A DNA stretch of 64,000 bases from Phaseolus vulgaris (taxonomy: Eukaryota > Streptophyta > Magnoliopsida > Fabales > Fabaceae), in contig NC_023750.2 of the NCBI RefSeq assembly GCF_000499845.2, positions 11,907,285 through 11,971,284 of the forward strand, in the 5' to 3' direction. Positions 31,931 through 43,262 of the stretch are shown here, one piece after another. Each line of letters begins with the position of its first letter. Position 1 is the first letter of the stretch. The notes under the pieces are model-generated. The model was given only the letters and a program-made list of their open reading frames with translations. It made no database searches and was not told the DNA's origin. Position numbers and translations under genes: made by a program.

Positions 31931-33601
31931 ATGATGTCTGAGTTTAAAATGCCTTTTGCTGAAGATGCGTCTATTAATAAACCTCCTATGTTTGGTGGTG
32001 TTAACTATGCTTTCTGGAAAATCAGGATGAAGATCTTTATGGAATCTATTGACATGGAAATCTGGGATGCAGTGGTCAATGGACCTTTTATACCTATGCA
32101 GGTTGTCAAAGATGAAACAATAAAGAAGCCTTGGTCTGAATGGAGTGAAACAGAGAAGAAGAAGGCCCAATATGACTCCTTAGCCAAGAATATCATCACC
32201 TCTGCACTGAACATGGATGAGTTCTTTAGAGTCTCTCAATGTAACTCAGCAAAGGAGATGTGGGATGTACTAGAGGTGACTCATGAAGGGACTGATGATG
32301 TGAAACGGGCAAGGAAGCACTCACTAATTCAGGAGTACGAGCTGTTCAGAATACAATCTGAAGAAAGTATTGCAGATGTGCAGAAACGATTTACACACAT
32401 TGTAAATCACCTCACTGGCCTTGGTAAAGTCTTTGACAAGGAAGAGCTTAATATAAAGGTACTAAAATGTCTTGATAGGAGCTGGCAGCCTAAGGTAACA
32501 GCAATCTCAGAATCCAGAGATTTATCCAAGATGTCCACTGCTGCACTTTTTGGAAAGCTGATAGAACATGAAATTGAGCTGAAAAGATTGAAAGAACAAG
32601 AAACAGTGGAAAAGAAGGCCAAAGGAATTGCTGTGAAAACTACCATGGAACATGATACAAGTGAGGAAGAAGGTGATCCTGAACATGATGAGACCGTGAG
32701 TCTGCTCACCAGAAAGTTCAGCAGGTTTCTTAGAAAGAAAAACCGTGACAGAACTCAGCAAAGAAAGAGGTATTCCAAACAACCTAATGATTCAAATTCT
32801 TCCAATTACACGTGCTTTGGATGTGGTAAACCAGGTCATATAAAAGCTGATTGTCCAAACAATCAAAGTAAAGAAAAATCAGCAAGCAAGAGGAGTGACA
32901 AAGGCAAAGGTAGAAGAGCATATATCTCATGGGAAGAAAATGATGTATCCTCATCTAGTAATTCCTCAACTGAAAGTGAAGAAGCAAATCTTTGCTTCAT
33001 GGTGAATGATGAGGGATCCAACTCTGACTCAGTAAGTAATTTCTCCACTGATTCTGAAAACTATGATCAGCTGCTAATAGCCTTTAAGGAAACACATGAT
33101 GAAGCAAACAGGTTGGCTATAATGTGCAACAGATTGAATAGAGTAAATAGGGTACTTGAACCTAAGGTCAAAGCTCTTGAAGAAGAACTGCACAAAGCTA
33201 AAACTGAATTGATTAGTCTTGAATTGACTTGTTTGCATGCATCAATTAAAACTTGTGATAATTGTAAAAAGCTGGAAAAACAGGTTGAGTATTTGTTAAA
33301 AACACTTTCAAATTTCACTAAAGGAAGAGAAAATCTTAAAACCTTATTAGGTTCACAGAATGTTGTTTTCAATAAAAATGGTTTAGGGTATAATCCTGGA
33401 ATGAAAGGTAATGTGAAAAAGCTGTCCAGTTTCTTTGTTCCTTCCAAAACAGGTTTTTCCTCTTTTAGTTATTCAAAAACAATGCATATTGAAACATTGT
33501 TTTATTGTTTGAAGTCTGGTCATGTATCTAAAAATTGTAAAGCTAGGAGGTATCTTGTTCCCAAAGGATTGGCCAAATGGCTTCCTAAGGAAAGGTGTTA
33601 A
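31931..33601 (+). CDS. gag: S2 gag (intact frame)
   Basis: The ATG at 31931 (a second at 31934, a third at 31949) follows the PBS; stop TAA at 33599-33601, 556 codons. Domains: gag core with FWKIRMKIFMESIDMEIW (near residue 40), EVTHEGTDDVKRARKHSLIQ (near 115), FTHIVNHLTGLGKVF, LDRSWQPKVTAISESRDLSK (near 185); CCHC knuckle CFGCGKPGHIKADCP (near 295); acidic Ser-rich stretch; coiled coil (near 395-465); and a second Cys/His motif CLKSGHVSKNC (near 530). The CCHC knuckle would bind genomic RNA during packaging. This is the only long undamaged retroelement frame in S2. Pol lies in the same frame beyond two stop codons (33599 and 33638). Confidence 0.9.
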   Translation: MMSEFKMPFAEDASINKPPMFGGVNYAFWKIRMKIFMESIDMEIWDAVVNGPFIPMQVVKDETIKKPWSEWSETEKKKAQYDSLAKNIITSALNMDEFFRVSQCNSAKEMWDVLEVTHEGTDDVKRARKHSLIQEYELFRIQSEESIADVQKRFTHIVNHLTGLGKVFDKEELNIKVLKCLDRSWQPKVTAISESRDLSKMSTAALFGKLIEHEIELKRLKEQETVEKKAKGIAVKTTMEHDTSEEEGDPEHDETVSLLTRKFSRFLRKKNRDRTQQRKRYSKQPNDSNSSNYTCFGCGKPGHIKADCPNNQSKEKSASKRSDKGKGRRAYISWEENDVSSSSNSSTESEEANLCFMVNDEGSNSDSVSNFSTDSENYDQLLIAFKETHDEANRLAIMCNRLNRVNRVLEPKVKALEEELHKAKTELISLELTCLHASIKTCDNCKKLEKQVEYLLKTLSNFTKGRENLKTLLGSQNVVFNKNGLGYNPGMKGNVKKLSSFFVPSKTGFSSFSYSKTMHIETLFYCLKSGHVSKNCKARRYLVPKGLAKWLPKERC

Positions 33602-33649
33602 TCATGCTGGACCCTACACTAAAAGGGTACCATATGTGCTAAATCTGTT

Positions 33650-36600
33650 TTGTTGCAGAAAAGCAGCAGGAGAAACCAGTGGTATCTTGACAGTGGCTGC
33701 TCAAAGCACATGACTGGTGATGTGACTCAGTTCATAAATCTGAAACTCAAAGATGAAGGGCATGTCACATACGGGGATAACAATAGAGGAAAAATTCATG
33801 GAAGAGGAGATGTTGGTACTAAAGACTCAACTACTATTGAGAATGTCCTATATGTTGAAGGGCTAAAACATAGTCTTCTAAGCATTAGCCAGCTGTGTGG
33901 CAAGGGATACAAGGTCAATTTCGAAGCCAACACTTGTACAATTTCAAATGAAATTTCTGGTAAGGTGCTGTTCACTGGAAAAAGGGTAAACAACATTTAT
34001 CTCCTAGACATTATAAAGAGTTGTTCTGAAAATGAGTGTTTGCTATCTAAGAATGATGAGTCATGGCTGTGGCATAGGAGACTAGCTCACATTCACACAA
34101 ATCACTTGAATAAGCTAAAATCTAAGGAACTTGTTTCTGGCTTACCAAACATAAAGTTTCAAAATAACTGATTGTGTGATGCCTGTGTAAAGGGAAAACA
34201 GATTAGAACTTCCTTTAAATCAAAAGATATGGTTTCTTCAAATAAAGCTTTGGATGTTTTGCATGTGGACTTATTTGGACCATCTAGGACTGCTAGCTTA
34301 GCTGGAAATTACTATGCTTTGGTGATTGTTGATGACTTTTCAAGATATACATGGACTTTGTTTCTTGCTTCTAAAAATGATGCATATAAAGCCTTTAAGA
34401 AACTAGCTAAGGTTCTGCACAATGAAAATGAAAATAGGATAAAACAGATTCGTAGTGATCATGGGGGAGAATTTCAAAATGCAAAGTTTGATAAATATTG
34501 TGAAAAACATGGGATCATACATAGTTATTCTGCTCCTAGGACACCCCAACAAAATGGTGTTGTTGAAAGAAAGAATAGATCACTAGAAGAATTAGCTAGG
34601 ACTATGCTAAGTGAATCTGGTTTACCTAAATATTTTGGGCTGATGTTGTATACACTGCTTCTTATGTGCTTAACAGAACATTAATTAGACCAAATCTTAA
34701 GAAAACTCCCTATGAATTGTATAAGGGTAGGAAGCCTAGCATTAGTCATCTTAGAGTGTTTGGCTGCAAATGCTTTGTTTTAAATAATGGTAAAGATAAT
34801 CTGGGGAAGTTTGATCCTAAATCAGATGAAGGAATACATATTGGTTATGCTATAAATGGTCATGCTTATAGAGTGTATAACAAAAGATTGCTTGCAGTTG
34901 AAGAATCTATACATGTTGTGTTTGATGAAACAGATTTTTCTGTGCCCAAATCTGTTCTGGACGAACCTGGTATGGATGATTTAAGAACTATTGTGCAACA
35001 GAATCAATCTAGTGAGCTTGATACAACTAATTCAGATTCTATCAAAGAATCTACTGTGAATGCAGGACTGCCTAAAGAATGGAAGACTCCAAGGGATCTC
35101 ACTCTTGACAATGTAATTGGTAATATTGAGAAAGGAGTCTCAACAAGGAATTCACTCAACAATTTCTGCAAAATAGTAGCTTTTGTGTCACAGATTGAGC
35201 CTAAAAGCCTGGAAGAAGCACTGCAAGACAGCAATTGGATAACAGCAATGCAGGAAGAGCTGAACCAGTTTGAATACAATGAAGTGTGGACTTTGGTTCC
35301 AAGAAAGCATGAGATGAACATCATAGGAACCAAGTGGGTGTACAGGAACAAGATGGATGAACATGGAGCTATCACTAGAAATAAAGCAAGACTGGTTGCT
35401 AAAGGGTATAACCAAGAAGAAGGTAATGATTTTGGTGAAACCTATGCACCAGTAGCACGTCTTGAAGCTGTCAGACTACTTCTAGCATTTTCCAGCATAC
35501 AAGGTTTCAAGTTGTTTCAAATGGATGTCAAGAGTGCATTTCTAAATGGCTACATCAATGAAGAGGTGTTTGTATCTCAGCCTCCAGGGTTTGAAGATCA
35601 CAAAAATCCAGAACATGTGTACATGCTTAAGAAGGCCTTATATGGATTGAAGAAAGCACCTAGGCAATGGTATGAAAGGCTAAGTGAATTTCTGCTTTCT
35701 CAAGGTTACAGCCGTGGCAATTCAGATAAAACCCTCTTTCTAAAGAAGAAAAGTGAAGATATCATACTTGTGCAAGTCTATGTAGATGATATTATCTTTG
35801 GATCCACAAATGAAGAAATGTGTGAAGACTTTGTGAAAACCATGAAAAGTGAGTTTGAGATGTCAATGTTAGGAGAAATGAATTTCTTCCTTGGACTACA
35901 AGTTAAGCAACTCAAGGATAGAATTTTCGTGAGTCAAGAAAAATACTGCAAGGAGCTGCTTAAGAAGTTTGATATGAATCAATGCAAAGCAATCAACACT
36001 CCTATTTCAACAAGTTGTCAGCTGGATCAAGATTTGGCAGGAAAATCAGTGGATCAAACTAAGTACAGGGGTTTGATTGGTTCTTTACTATACTTAACTG
36101 CTAGCAGGCCTGATATTATGTTTGCTGTGTGCTTATGTGCTAGATATCAATCTGATCCAAAGGAATCACACTACAATGCTGCAAAGAGAATTCTGAAATA
36201 TTTGCAAGGATCTAAGAATGTTGGATTATGGTATCCTAACAAGGTATCTTTAAATTTGACTGGTTTTTCAGATTCTGATTTTGCAGGTTGCAAAGTTGAT
36301 AGGAAGAGCACAAGTGGGACTTGTCACATGCTTGGATCAAGTCTAATTTCTTGGCATTGCAAGAAGCAAGCTTGTGTTGCTCTCTCTACAGCAGAGGCAG
36401 AATACATAGCTGCTGGAAGTTGTTGTGCTCAAACCTTATGGCTAAGGCAACAGCTAAGTGATTTTGGAATTCTGTTAAACAAGATACCTATAAATTGTGA
36501 TAATACTAGTGCCATAAATCTGTCTAAGAATCCTGTCATGCACTAAAGAACTAAACATATTGAAATTAGACATCACTTTCTAAGAGAACATATAGCTAAT

Positions 36601-36735
36601 GGAACATGTGATATACAATTCATTGGTACTGAATTTCAACTAGCTGATCTATTCACTAAACCACTTACTAAAGACAGGTTTTACTTTCTTCTAAATGAAT
36701 TGGGTATTATTAGCTTAAATTGTCCTCTGCAGTGA
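33650..36735 (+). pseudogene. pol: S2 pol (protease, integrase, RT, RNase H)
   Basis: Copia order. The protease site is WYLDSGCSKHMTG (33672). A GAG-pre-integrase segment follows (WLWHRRLAHIHTNHLNKLKS). TGA at 34169-34171 is followed by the zinc residues CDAC. The integrase core has D in LHVDLFGP, D in IRSDHGGEF and E in QQNGVVERKNRS. A one-base deletion near 34638 shifts the frame; the frame at 34666 continues with GRKPSISHLRVFGCKCF. RT has the intact catalytic YVDD (about 35785) in VQVYVDDIIFGS. RNase H has SDSDFAGC, STAEAEYIA and NCDNTSAINL, then TAA at 36544-36546. The tail (RTKHIEIRHHF ... DLFTKPL) ends TGA 36733-36735. All catalytic residues are present, but three lesions make it non-functional as read. 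Confidence 0.9.
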
Positions 36736-37297
36736 AAATTTCAATCTGTTGTTGTATGTTTTAACATGTTTCGTTTCATGTTTCAGAAATCACAGCTGTG
36801 ACTAGGAAAGAGAAAGATTTATTTTTCTCTCTCCCACTTTATTGTTGACTGCCTTTACGGTTATTGACCAGCAGATCCATGCAAATTAGTGTGTGGGTAT
36901 CCTAACTAATTGGATTTTGTGTAGATGCAACAGATTTGATGTACCAAAATCAGGTTCCAAGATATTCTTACGTGAATCCACACCTGAACCTGCTGCACCA
37001 TTGGAATAAAATCTGTAGCATATCTGTGGGATTTGATTTTTCTTCAAAATTCATTATTTCCAAAATCTGATTACATTGCCCTGAATTAAAATTTGTGTTT
37101 TTCAATTTTGGTTTAATAATCCTATATAAACCTAGCACAATTTAGCTCGTCTCTCACACCCTTCCACTTGTACTATAAGCTGTCCAGGTGCACATTGTTT
37201 CACCACAGGTTGTGTTTCTATTTTGAGTAATAATCTGTAATGTTTCTCTTCTAGAATTGTATGTTAATATATTGATGCATGGAAAAACAGATTAAGC
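36736..37297 (+). other. S2 spacer between pol and the 3' ORF
   Basis: No frame of note. It holds scattered AATCTGTT/AACAGATT motifs and a TATA-like 'ctatataaacc' (37122), which could be the promoter of the 3' ORF (inference). Confidence 0.4.
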
Positions 37298-38482
37298 ATG
37301 GCATCCTCTTCACATAGAAAGAAGAAGTCCAAGGAGTAATCTCAAAGCAGCCAAGGCATCCTGGAAAACTGGTTTGCTGGAGATTCAGAGGCAATGACAA
37401 GGTTCATACAAGAGACTAGCAGAAAGCAAATCAATGTACCCAAGCTGCTTGAGTTCTCATGGCTGAGAGAGGAGAATCTGATAGAAGCCAAAGACTTGCT
37501 TAAGCATCAAAAGCTGAAAGGATTTCTGGAGATGAATGGAAATGTTAATCCAGATCTTATGAAGGTGTTTTACTGCAACCTTGAACAAGATGGTAAAAAT
37601 CTGGTTTCCCATGTGAAAGGAGTGAAGCTGAAGATCACTAGGGAAATCTGGAGCAGTGTTGGTGGAATCAAATATTCAGGACTGAAAGTGAGCAAAGGGA
37701 ACACTGCTGGAATTCAAGGGTTCAACAAATTGCAATTTTATAGAAGCTGTGTGAGAAATCCTACTGAACCAGTAGCTAGGTATCACGCAGGTAGCCTAAC
37801 TCTAATTCCTAGACTCTTAGCTCATATAATTGCTTGGCAGCTTACCCCTAGAGGAAGTAATCATGCTGTACTTCATGAGGAAGATTTGATACTGCTGTAT
37901 TGCATCATGAACCAGCTTAAGGTAAATTGGGTAAGTACTATGGTTGAACATATGCTGAAATCTGCAAGACTACCTGATTATCGTCTTCCCTATGCAATAT
38001 TTGTGTCAAAACTAATTGATCATTTTAAAGTGGACACTACCAATGAAAGGAATGACTCTATTAAAGCTGCAAGTGAAATAGATAACTCCACACTCATGAA
38101 AATGGGATTCTATAAGGATGAAGATGGCTAGGTTTTTAGAAGAAATGTTGGACAGAGGGCTGAGCAAGAAGCTGCTCCTCAAGGAAATGAAGAAGAAGCA
38201 AATGTTGATGGTGTGCAACACATGGATGAATCACCAGTACATTCTTCTGAACATGAAGATGTTGCTGCCACGAGTCAGAATGCAATAGTTGCATATGAGG
38301 CACCTGAGTACAGAGGTGAACCTCTGTCTATGTTCGAAAGACAGGTGCTAAGCAGGCTGGACATACTCACAGATGAGCAGAAGGCACACTATGAGATGAC
38401 TTACGCCAGGTTTCAACACTTGGATGACCAACTTGAAGGAGTTCAAGTGCAGCTAGCTGAGCTCTATTACAACAACAAGTGA
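37298..38482 (+). pseudogene. S2 3' accessory ORF (env-slot)
   Basis: One frame of 394 codons from the ATG at 37298 (MASSSHRKKKSKE) to the stop at 38480, with two in-frame stops (TAA 37337-37339, TAG 38129-38131) and no frameshift. Basic N-terminus; FLEMNGNVNPDLMKVFYCNL (about 37527); NLVSHVKGVKLKITREIW; QLTPRGSNHAVLHEEDLILL; acidic C-terminal region; final helical stretch (SMFERQVLSRLDILTDEQKA). It is homologous along its length to the S1 ORF at 16276-15120. SIRE elements carry an env-like gene in this position, but no signal peptide or transmembrane segment is visible here. It resembles the 'putative plant transposon protein' family (Transposase_32). Role unknown. Confidence 0.75.
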
Positions 38483-38893
38483 TCCTATTTCTAAAGTTTT
38501 TATCTTTTATCTGTTGTTGAACAATTTGAGATTAATCTGTATTGTTTTTTATTCTGCACTAGTTCTTAGTTTTTTTGTGGTTTGTAATGAACCTCTATGT
38601 TGGTTTTATTTGAACTGTTATGTATGGCTATTATTGTTCTTTGGTATTTTGTGCTCCTATTCTGTTTGATGAATCCAAAGGGGGAGAAGAATAGCCTGGT
38701 ACAGGTTCTGCAGATAATATTCACAGAGGTTGCTGATATGATTCAGATGTTAAAACTGCAGGTACATCAATTCTAAATCTGTTTGCTCTGCCTTGACACC
38801 TGTGTATTTGTTTTGGTACATAGTTCTGTACAGGTTTGGTCATGATCTTTCTTCAAAGCTGTGCAAAGCAAAGGGAATTTGTCTCCATCAAAC

Positions 38894-38903
38894 AGGGGGA
38901 GAT
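38894..38903 (+). other. S2 polypurine tract
   Basis: AGGGGGAGAT just before the 3' LTR start TGTTGAAGC. The same tract occurs at about 30290-30298 in the duplicated piece at the 5' end. Confidence 0.88.
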
Positions 38904-40489
38904 TGTTGAAGCTGGAGGAAGCTTCTTCCCTACCAAGGCTTGTTATGTGTTTGATGAAGAAAATGGCTTGAGTGCTTTGAAGATTGTAATAGGTTTTTAG
39001 ATTCATCTGTAATTAGGCTTGTAAGTGTGTATGATTGCCTTTTGTTGTATAACCCATCCTAGATGCCTAACCAAGTCTAGATCAAGCACATGATGTGGTT
39101 AAATGGTTTTTGAAAAGCTTTTTGAAATGTTTTAACAGTTTTAAAACAGTACACAAATAAATCTGTTTTATGGAGAAAGAATCTGTTTATTTCTTCTCTG
39201 TTAAAAGGCTTTTCTAAAATTCAGTTAGAGCACCACAGGTAAAGCTTAGACAGTTATTTCAGTTAAAGCTGAGCTGGCCTGTGTGCTATATTTTAATCTG
39301 TTTCACTGAGAAAGAACAGGTTTATTCTTTGGTGAGTTGAAAGGTTTTTCACAAGTTAGTTAGGGCACCAAAGGTACAACTCAGACAGTTATTTCAGTTA
39401 GCTGAGTTGGCGGTTTTTACAAAATAAATCTGTTAAGTTCAAAAATGAATCTGTTGTTTTCATAACTGCTTTTCAACTGTTTTTTGAAAAGAAGTTAGAA
39501 ACTGTTTCCTTTATAAAGAAAAGTCTCTCTCACATAAAAAAGTGCTGAGCAATTACGTTTTTGACAGAGATCAAACATTTTCCATGTGAGAAGAAGTATT
39601 GAAAGATTTTTGAAAGGTTTTCCAAAGTGATTTTCAAGTGTGCTTGTTCTAGGAAACCTTTGATCTTGGTGAAGGTGCTGGTGCAGTTCTGCAGCAAATT
39701 GAACTATTGGTTTTGAGTTCTTGCATCTTCTTTTCAGGTGTAATCTTTCCTTTATTCTGTTTTGTAAAGGTGTAAGTGTTAGTCACTCCTTGATAGGGTT
39801 TCTTGGAGTGCAAGGTGTGCTGAAATAGGGTTTTTCAGCATTGTGTGTGTTGTTCTTGTAGTGTTCAAGAACTGCTGTGTTTGTAAGTGATTGGTACTGT
39901 TTTTTAGTGAATTCCACCTTGGGGTAAGGTGAGACTGGATGTAGCTCTGTATGAGTGAACCAGTATAAAAACTTGTGTGCCTTTTCTTCTCATCCCTGCA
40001 CTCGTTTCTGGTTTTGCTTATTTCTGTCAAGAACTAAATCTGTTCTTTTGAAATTGAATCTGTTAATTCTGGGTTTGAGTAAAAACTGTTCTTCCTGATT
40101 TGTTAAAGTTCTCTGATCATAAACAAGGTTGTTGTATATGATGGTTTAAGTGATTAGTGAACAAACTGTCCATTCATTAAAATCTGAGAAAGAATCATTT
40201 TTCTTAAAACCTTGTGTTGAGTAATTTTGTTTGATTTCTAAGCATAGTTGTATCCTTCATCCTCACAATATTAAGCTGATCTGATTCTGTTATAATTCTC
40301 TGTTGATCACATTTTTACATTGAACAAATTCAAATTGTGACAAGACTGCTCTGAAGAATCAATCTGTTTCATGTAAAAACAATCTGTTCTTTTTGCCTCT
40401 GGAATACTGAAAATTGTGTGTTCTTGCGAAAATTTTATAAGCTCAATTCACCCCTCCCCTCTTGAACTTAGACACTAATAGACCCAACA
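38904..40489 (+). repeat. 3' LTR of S2
   Basis: 1586 bp, nearly identical to 30299-31886. The differences noted are ten substitutions (for example aattg/aactg, aagagat/aagtgat, tgccaag/tgacaag, acattaat/acactaat) and gagagatc/gagatc. Confidence 0.95.
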
Positions 40490-40494
40490 GTTAA

Positions 40495-40673
40495 AACATT
40501 GATATGTTGTTTTATACGGGAAAAAACAAGGGGAGGCTATTGATGATGAATTGTCTAATATTGAAAATGGTGACCCCCGTTCATTCACACCAATGATAAT
40601 GAATAAAAATGACGATGTAGTTGAAAATGTACATGCAACCCGTAAAGACTACAGAGAGGGAATATACATATGA
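40495..40673 (+). pseudogene. CACTA TNP2-like transposase, 3' end after S2
   Basis: It continues the transposase interrupted at 30069. It reads (in one frame) DDELSNIENGDPRSFTPMIM and NDDVVENVHATRKDYREGIY before TGA at 40671-40673. The C-termini of plant TNP2 transposases typically have an acidic ..DV.HATR.D..EGI tail, which fits. Confidence 0.72.
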
Positions 40674-40794
40674 AAATTCACCCATGAATGAATTTAGAAA
40701 TATTTGTGATAATATTTTATGTATTTGTTTTATATGAATTTCTTTTGATGCAATTTAAATAATGTTTGTTACCTAATTTTTTAACACAGATATA

Positions 40795-42360
40795 AAAAAT
40801 GATCAGACTTTGATTTCTTCTTACCACCCTTCCGGAAGATCCACCAGAGAACCTACTAGACTCAGGAGTCTCTCCTTGAGACGTACTAATGGTGACAAGA
40901 CACCAATCACCATTGACGTCAACGTCGGAGTGGCTTCTAGTTCTAGTGCTGATACTTTCAGCAACTATGTTGGAGTCGTTGCTCGTGAAAAGATCTCCAT
41001 ATTGATACCTTCATGGGATCATGTGACTGAGGTCAATCAGACCATGATCTGGGAGGATATCATGGTACTTTTTGGCAAACGCATTGTGATATCCCTAATG
41101 TGGAGAGTCTAAGATCGAAGGTTCTATCTTAGGTCGCCATTAAATTCTATCAATTTAAGTCACAACTGACGTGAAAATATGTTGAACCTTATAAAGGCTA
41201 AAATCCTTGTTCAAAGTACTCCAATATTGATAAGGAAACAAAGCGTATTTTCGTTGAAAGTCGTGAATTTGAGGAGTGAACGGTAAGTGAAATTACTAAA
41301 TTATTTAATTTATTGATTATGACACTAATTATTTAATATTATTTTATCCACTTTACTTATTCCATTTATCATAAGGTCGTAGGAAGTAAGCTCAAAACAT
41401 AGCATCCAAGAATCTGACCCCGCACCTAATGTCTCAGGCGGGGTATTATAAGCTTGAAGAATATTTGGTAAATGAGAAAGAGCAATCGAGATAAGCAATT
41501 GCTTCTGAAAATGATATAGGGGCCAGTGAACCTGCAGGTCCACCAACCCACCACCAAAAGTGGAAGATGGCTCGAATGAAAAAATCGGGTACATATAGTT
41601 GTGAGCAATCACGAATAGTCTAAAAAAATGTAAGTTATTTTCATCTACTTTTGTTCTATTTTAAAGCATTAATTATATTAAAAAATTATATAATTTTGGA
41701 CTCTTGCAGGATTCCTTGTTTGGAAAAGCTTCCAAGGTAATTTTTTACCACATGGTCGTCAAGATATACTATATGAAGCTATTAGACAACCTGAGCACCC
41801 TGGTCATGTGCGTGCAGCTAGAAAGGGGTACAAATTCGACAATTCTTCGGAGCTGCACCATGAAATTCATCCTCTTCCTCCGCAGAGACCAACAAAGAAA
41901 TGGTGAATAAAATACGACAACAATTAATGGAGGATTTAAGTCAGAAGATGCAACAGGAGAGTGAGCAGATGCGAATAGAGTTTGAGGAGAAGAATTGGCT
42001 GTTGCGACGCGAGTTTCTATCGCAACAGCTTTGTGTTGAGCCGCTTATGACTCCCACTCTTAGGAGCACAAAGGGGAGTTATGCAACTCCTACAACATCA
42101 ATGGATGTCATTGGCCAGATAAGCCAATGTGAGTTCTTCTAAAGCACGACATCATTCCTTAGGTGGTGGCCATTGGAAAAGTCTTTGAAAGGGCCACTAC
42201 CTTACATAACGTGCCTCTCCCCCTTACTGTGGTGATGGTGACGGTGGACAAAGTACGATTTTTTTATGCACATGTGCCTCTACCTACAAACGAGGTAACT
42301 ACTGTGGTGGAGGTAGTTTCGATTCATAGCCTGGCCCAGACACCTCATTCGAGTTAATCC
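40795..42360 (+). pseudogene. CACTA second gene, Transposase_24-like part
   Basis: It follows an acceptor-like '..ttttttaacacag'. Segments: TRLRSLSLRRTNGDKTPITI, DVNVGVASSSSADTF, NYVGVVAREKISILIPSWD (40850-41080); QKWKMARMKKSG (about 41555); in shifted frames a stretch corresponding to D-LF-KAS..NF-PHGRQDIL.EAIRQPEHPGHVRAA (about 41709-41830); a coiled coil (VNKIRQQLMEDLSQKMQQES, 41903); VAIGKVFERATTLHNVPLPL (42163); PTNEVTTVVEV. This order matches the second gene of plant En/Spm elements, with probable introns around 41290-41340 and 41640-41709. Many frameshifts make it a pseudogene. Confidence 0.7.
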
Positions 42361-42439
42361 AGAACCCCGATAAGAATTTAATTTAATTATATTAATTTAT
42401 ATTTATTATTATATCTAATTTAATGCAAATGTTCTTTAC

Positions 42440-43133
42440 TTTTTAGAAACCTCGTTAGAAACCAAGTCCGCAAAAGAAGCTTTTGATTACAATTGATGAT
42501 CCTATAGCTTCTTTATTATTAGCTTTAAGGCTATTGGTACAAACCCACTGGAGGTTCCGTGGGATGATACTTTTCTTGGAAGAAACACTGACATCCCCCC
42601 TGTACACATACATGTTAGATATGGTAGAATTTGCAGCTCGAAACCAGGAGCTTAATATAACCATCGTTCAATGTTTTATGATGTAAGTATTTTTTACCTA
42701 TATTTCAATTTACTTTATGTTAAATTATTGATTATTCTTTAGCAAATAACTTCTAGGTATTTTTCTGGAGTTTGTATTAGTGACAGGAATCAAGATGCCC
42801 ATGGATTCTTGGATCCCTATTTCATTAATCCAAATTGAGTGAAGAAAGTTAAAACCTAGTCATACATCACGGACACTCTGATTGAAAAGGGAAAATAAAT
42901 ATATCTTTGCCCTTATACTAACAAGTAAGTTTAAATATAATTCGTCAATTATTAGTACTTCATGTTTTAAATATTTACTAACTATTTCATGGATGGTGCA
43001 GGGGTCACTACAGTTACTTGTGCTATCTGTAGTTGATAACACTGGTGTGTGGTTTAGTTCACTACATAAGAAGTCATCCCCACATCTGAAGCAAATAGTT
43101 GATATGTTTTACAAACTTACCTGTGTATAATAC
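42440..43133 (+). pseudogene. Ulp1/C48 peptidase-like part of the CACTA second gene
   Basis: The segment 42483-42686 (TIDDPIASLLLALRLL ... LDMVEFAARNQELNITIVQCF) leads into a region at 42770-43133 with DRNQDAHGFLDPYFINPN and, after an intron-like gap, GHYS..LLQLLVLSVVDNTGVWFSSLHKK. The layout (motif with FLDP, then a His followed by a hydrophobic strand, then VWFDSL-like) is that of the plant Ulp1-type cysteine peptidase domain found in CACTA second genes. The catalytic Cys portion was not found: the sequence stops near 43133. Stops and a frameshift break it. Confidence 0.6.
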
Positions 43134-43262
43134 TCATCGCAAGAAACTTTTTATTTACATATTGGTTAATACATACGAATATTTACATACAAATTTAAAC
43201 TAGTATGTAAATACACATCACATACGAATTTTTCTGTATGTAAGCCAAAAGTTATTACAATT
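43134..43262. other. Short AT-rich spacer
   Basis: Target DNA left of solo LTR E1, probably the CACTA 3' region. It contains inverted 'cataygaat' and 'tatgtaa' words but no clear element end. Confidence 0.35.

Larger units (their letters stand above)
30070..40489 (+). mobile_element. SIRE-like copia element S2 (young, aberrant 5' end)
   Basis: A 10.4-kb element with perfect TSD gttaa (30065-30069, 40490-40494) sits inside the CACTA transposase. Order: an extra 229-bp piece, 5' LTR (30299-31886), Met-tRNA PBS, gag, pol (PR-IN-RT-RH, copia order), 3' accessory ORF, PPT, 3' LTR (38904-40489). By eye the LTRs differ by 10 substitutions and one 2-bp indel in about 1.59 kb (about 0.6%), so insertion is recent. 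Coding lesions: TGA in integrase, a one-base deletion, TAA in RNase H and two stops in the 3' ORF; gag is uninterrupted. Confidence 0.95.

Noticed and set aside
33595..33658. Possible 64-nt intron (GT..tctgttttgttgcAG) between S2 gag and pol; a similar GT..gcAG segment is present in S5 (about 48641-48701).
   Set aside because: Removing 64 nt does not place gag in the protease frame, and the donor context is weak. The segment is better described as a gag-pol spacer with in-frame stops. RNA evidence could overturn this.
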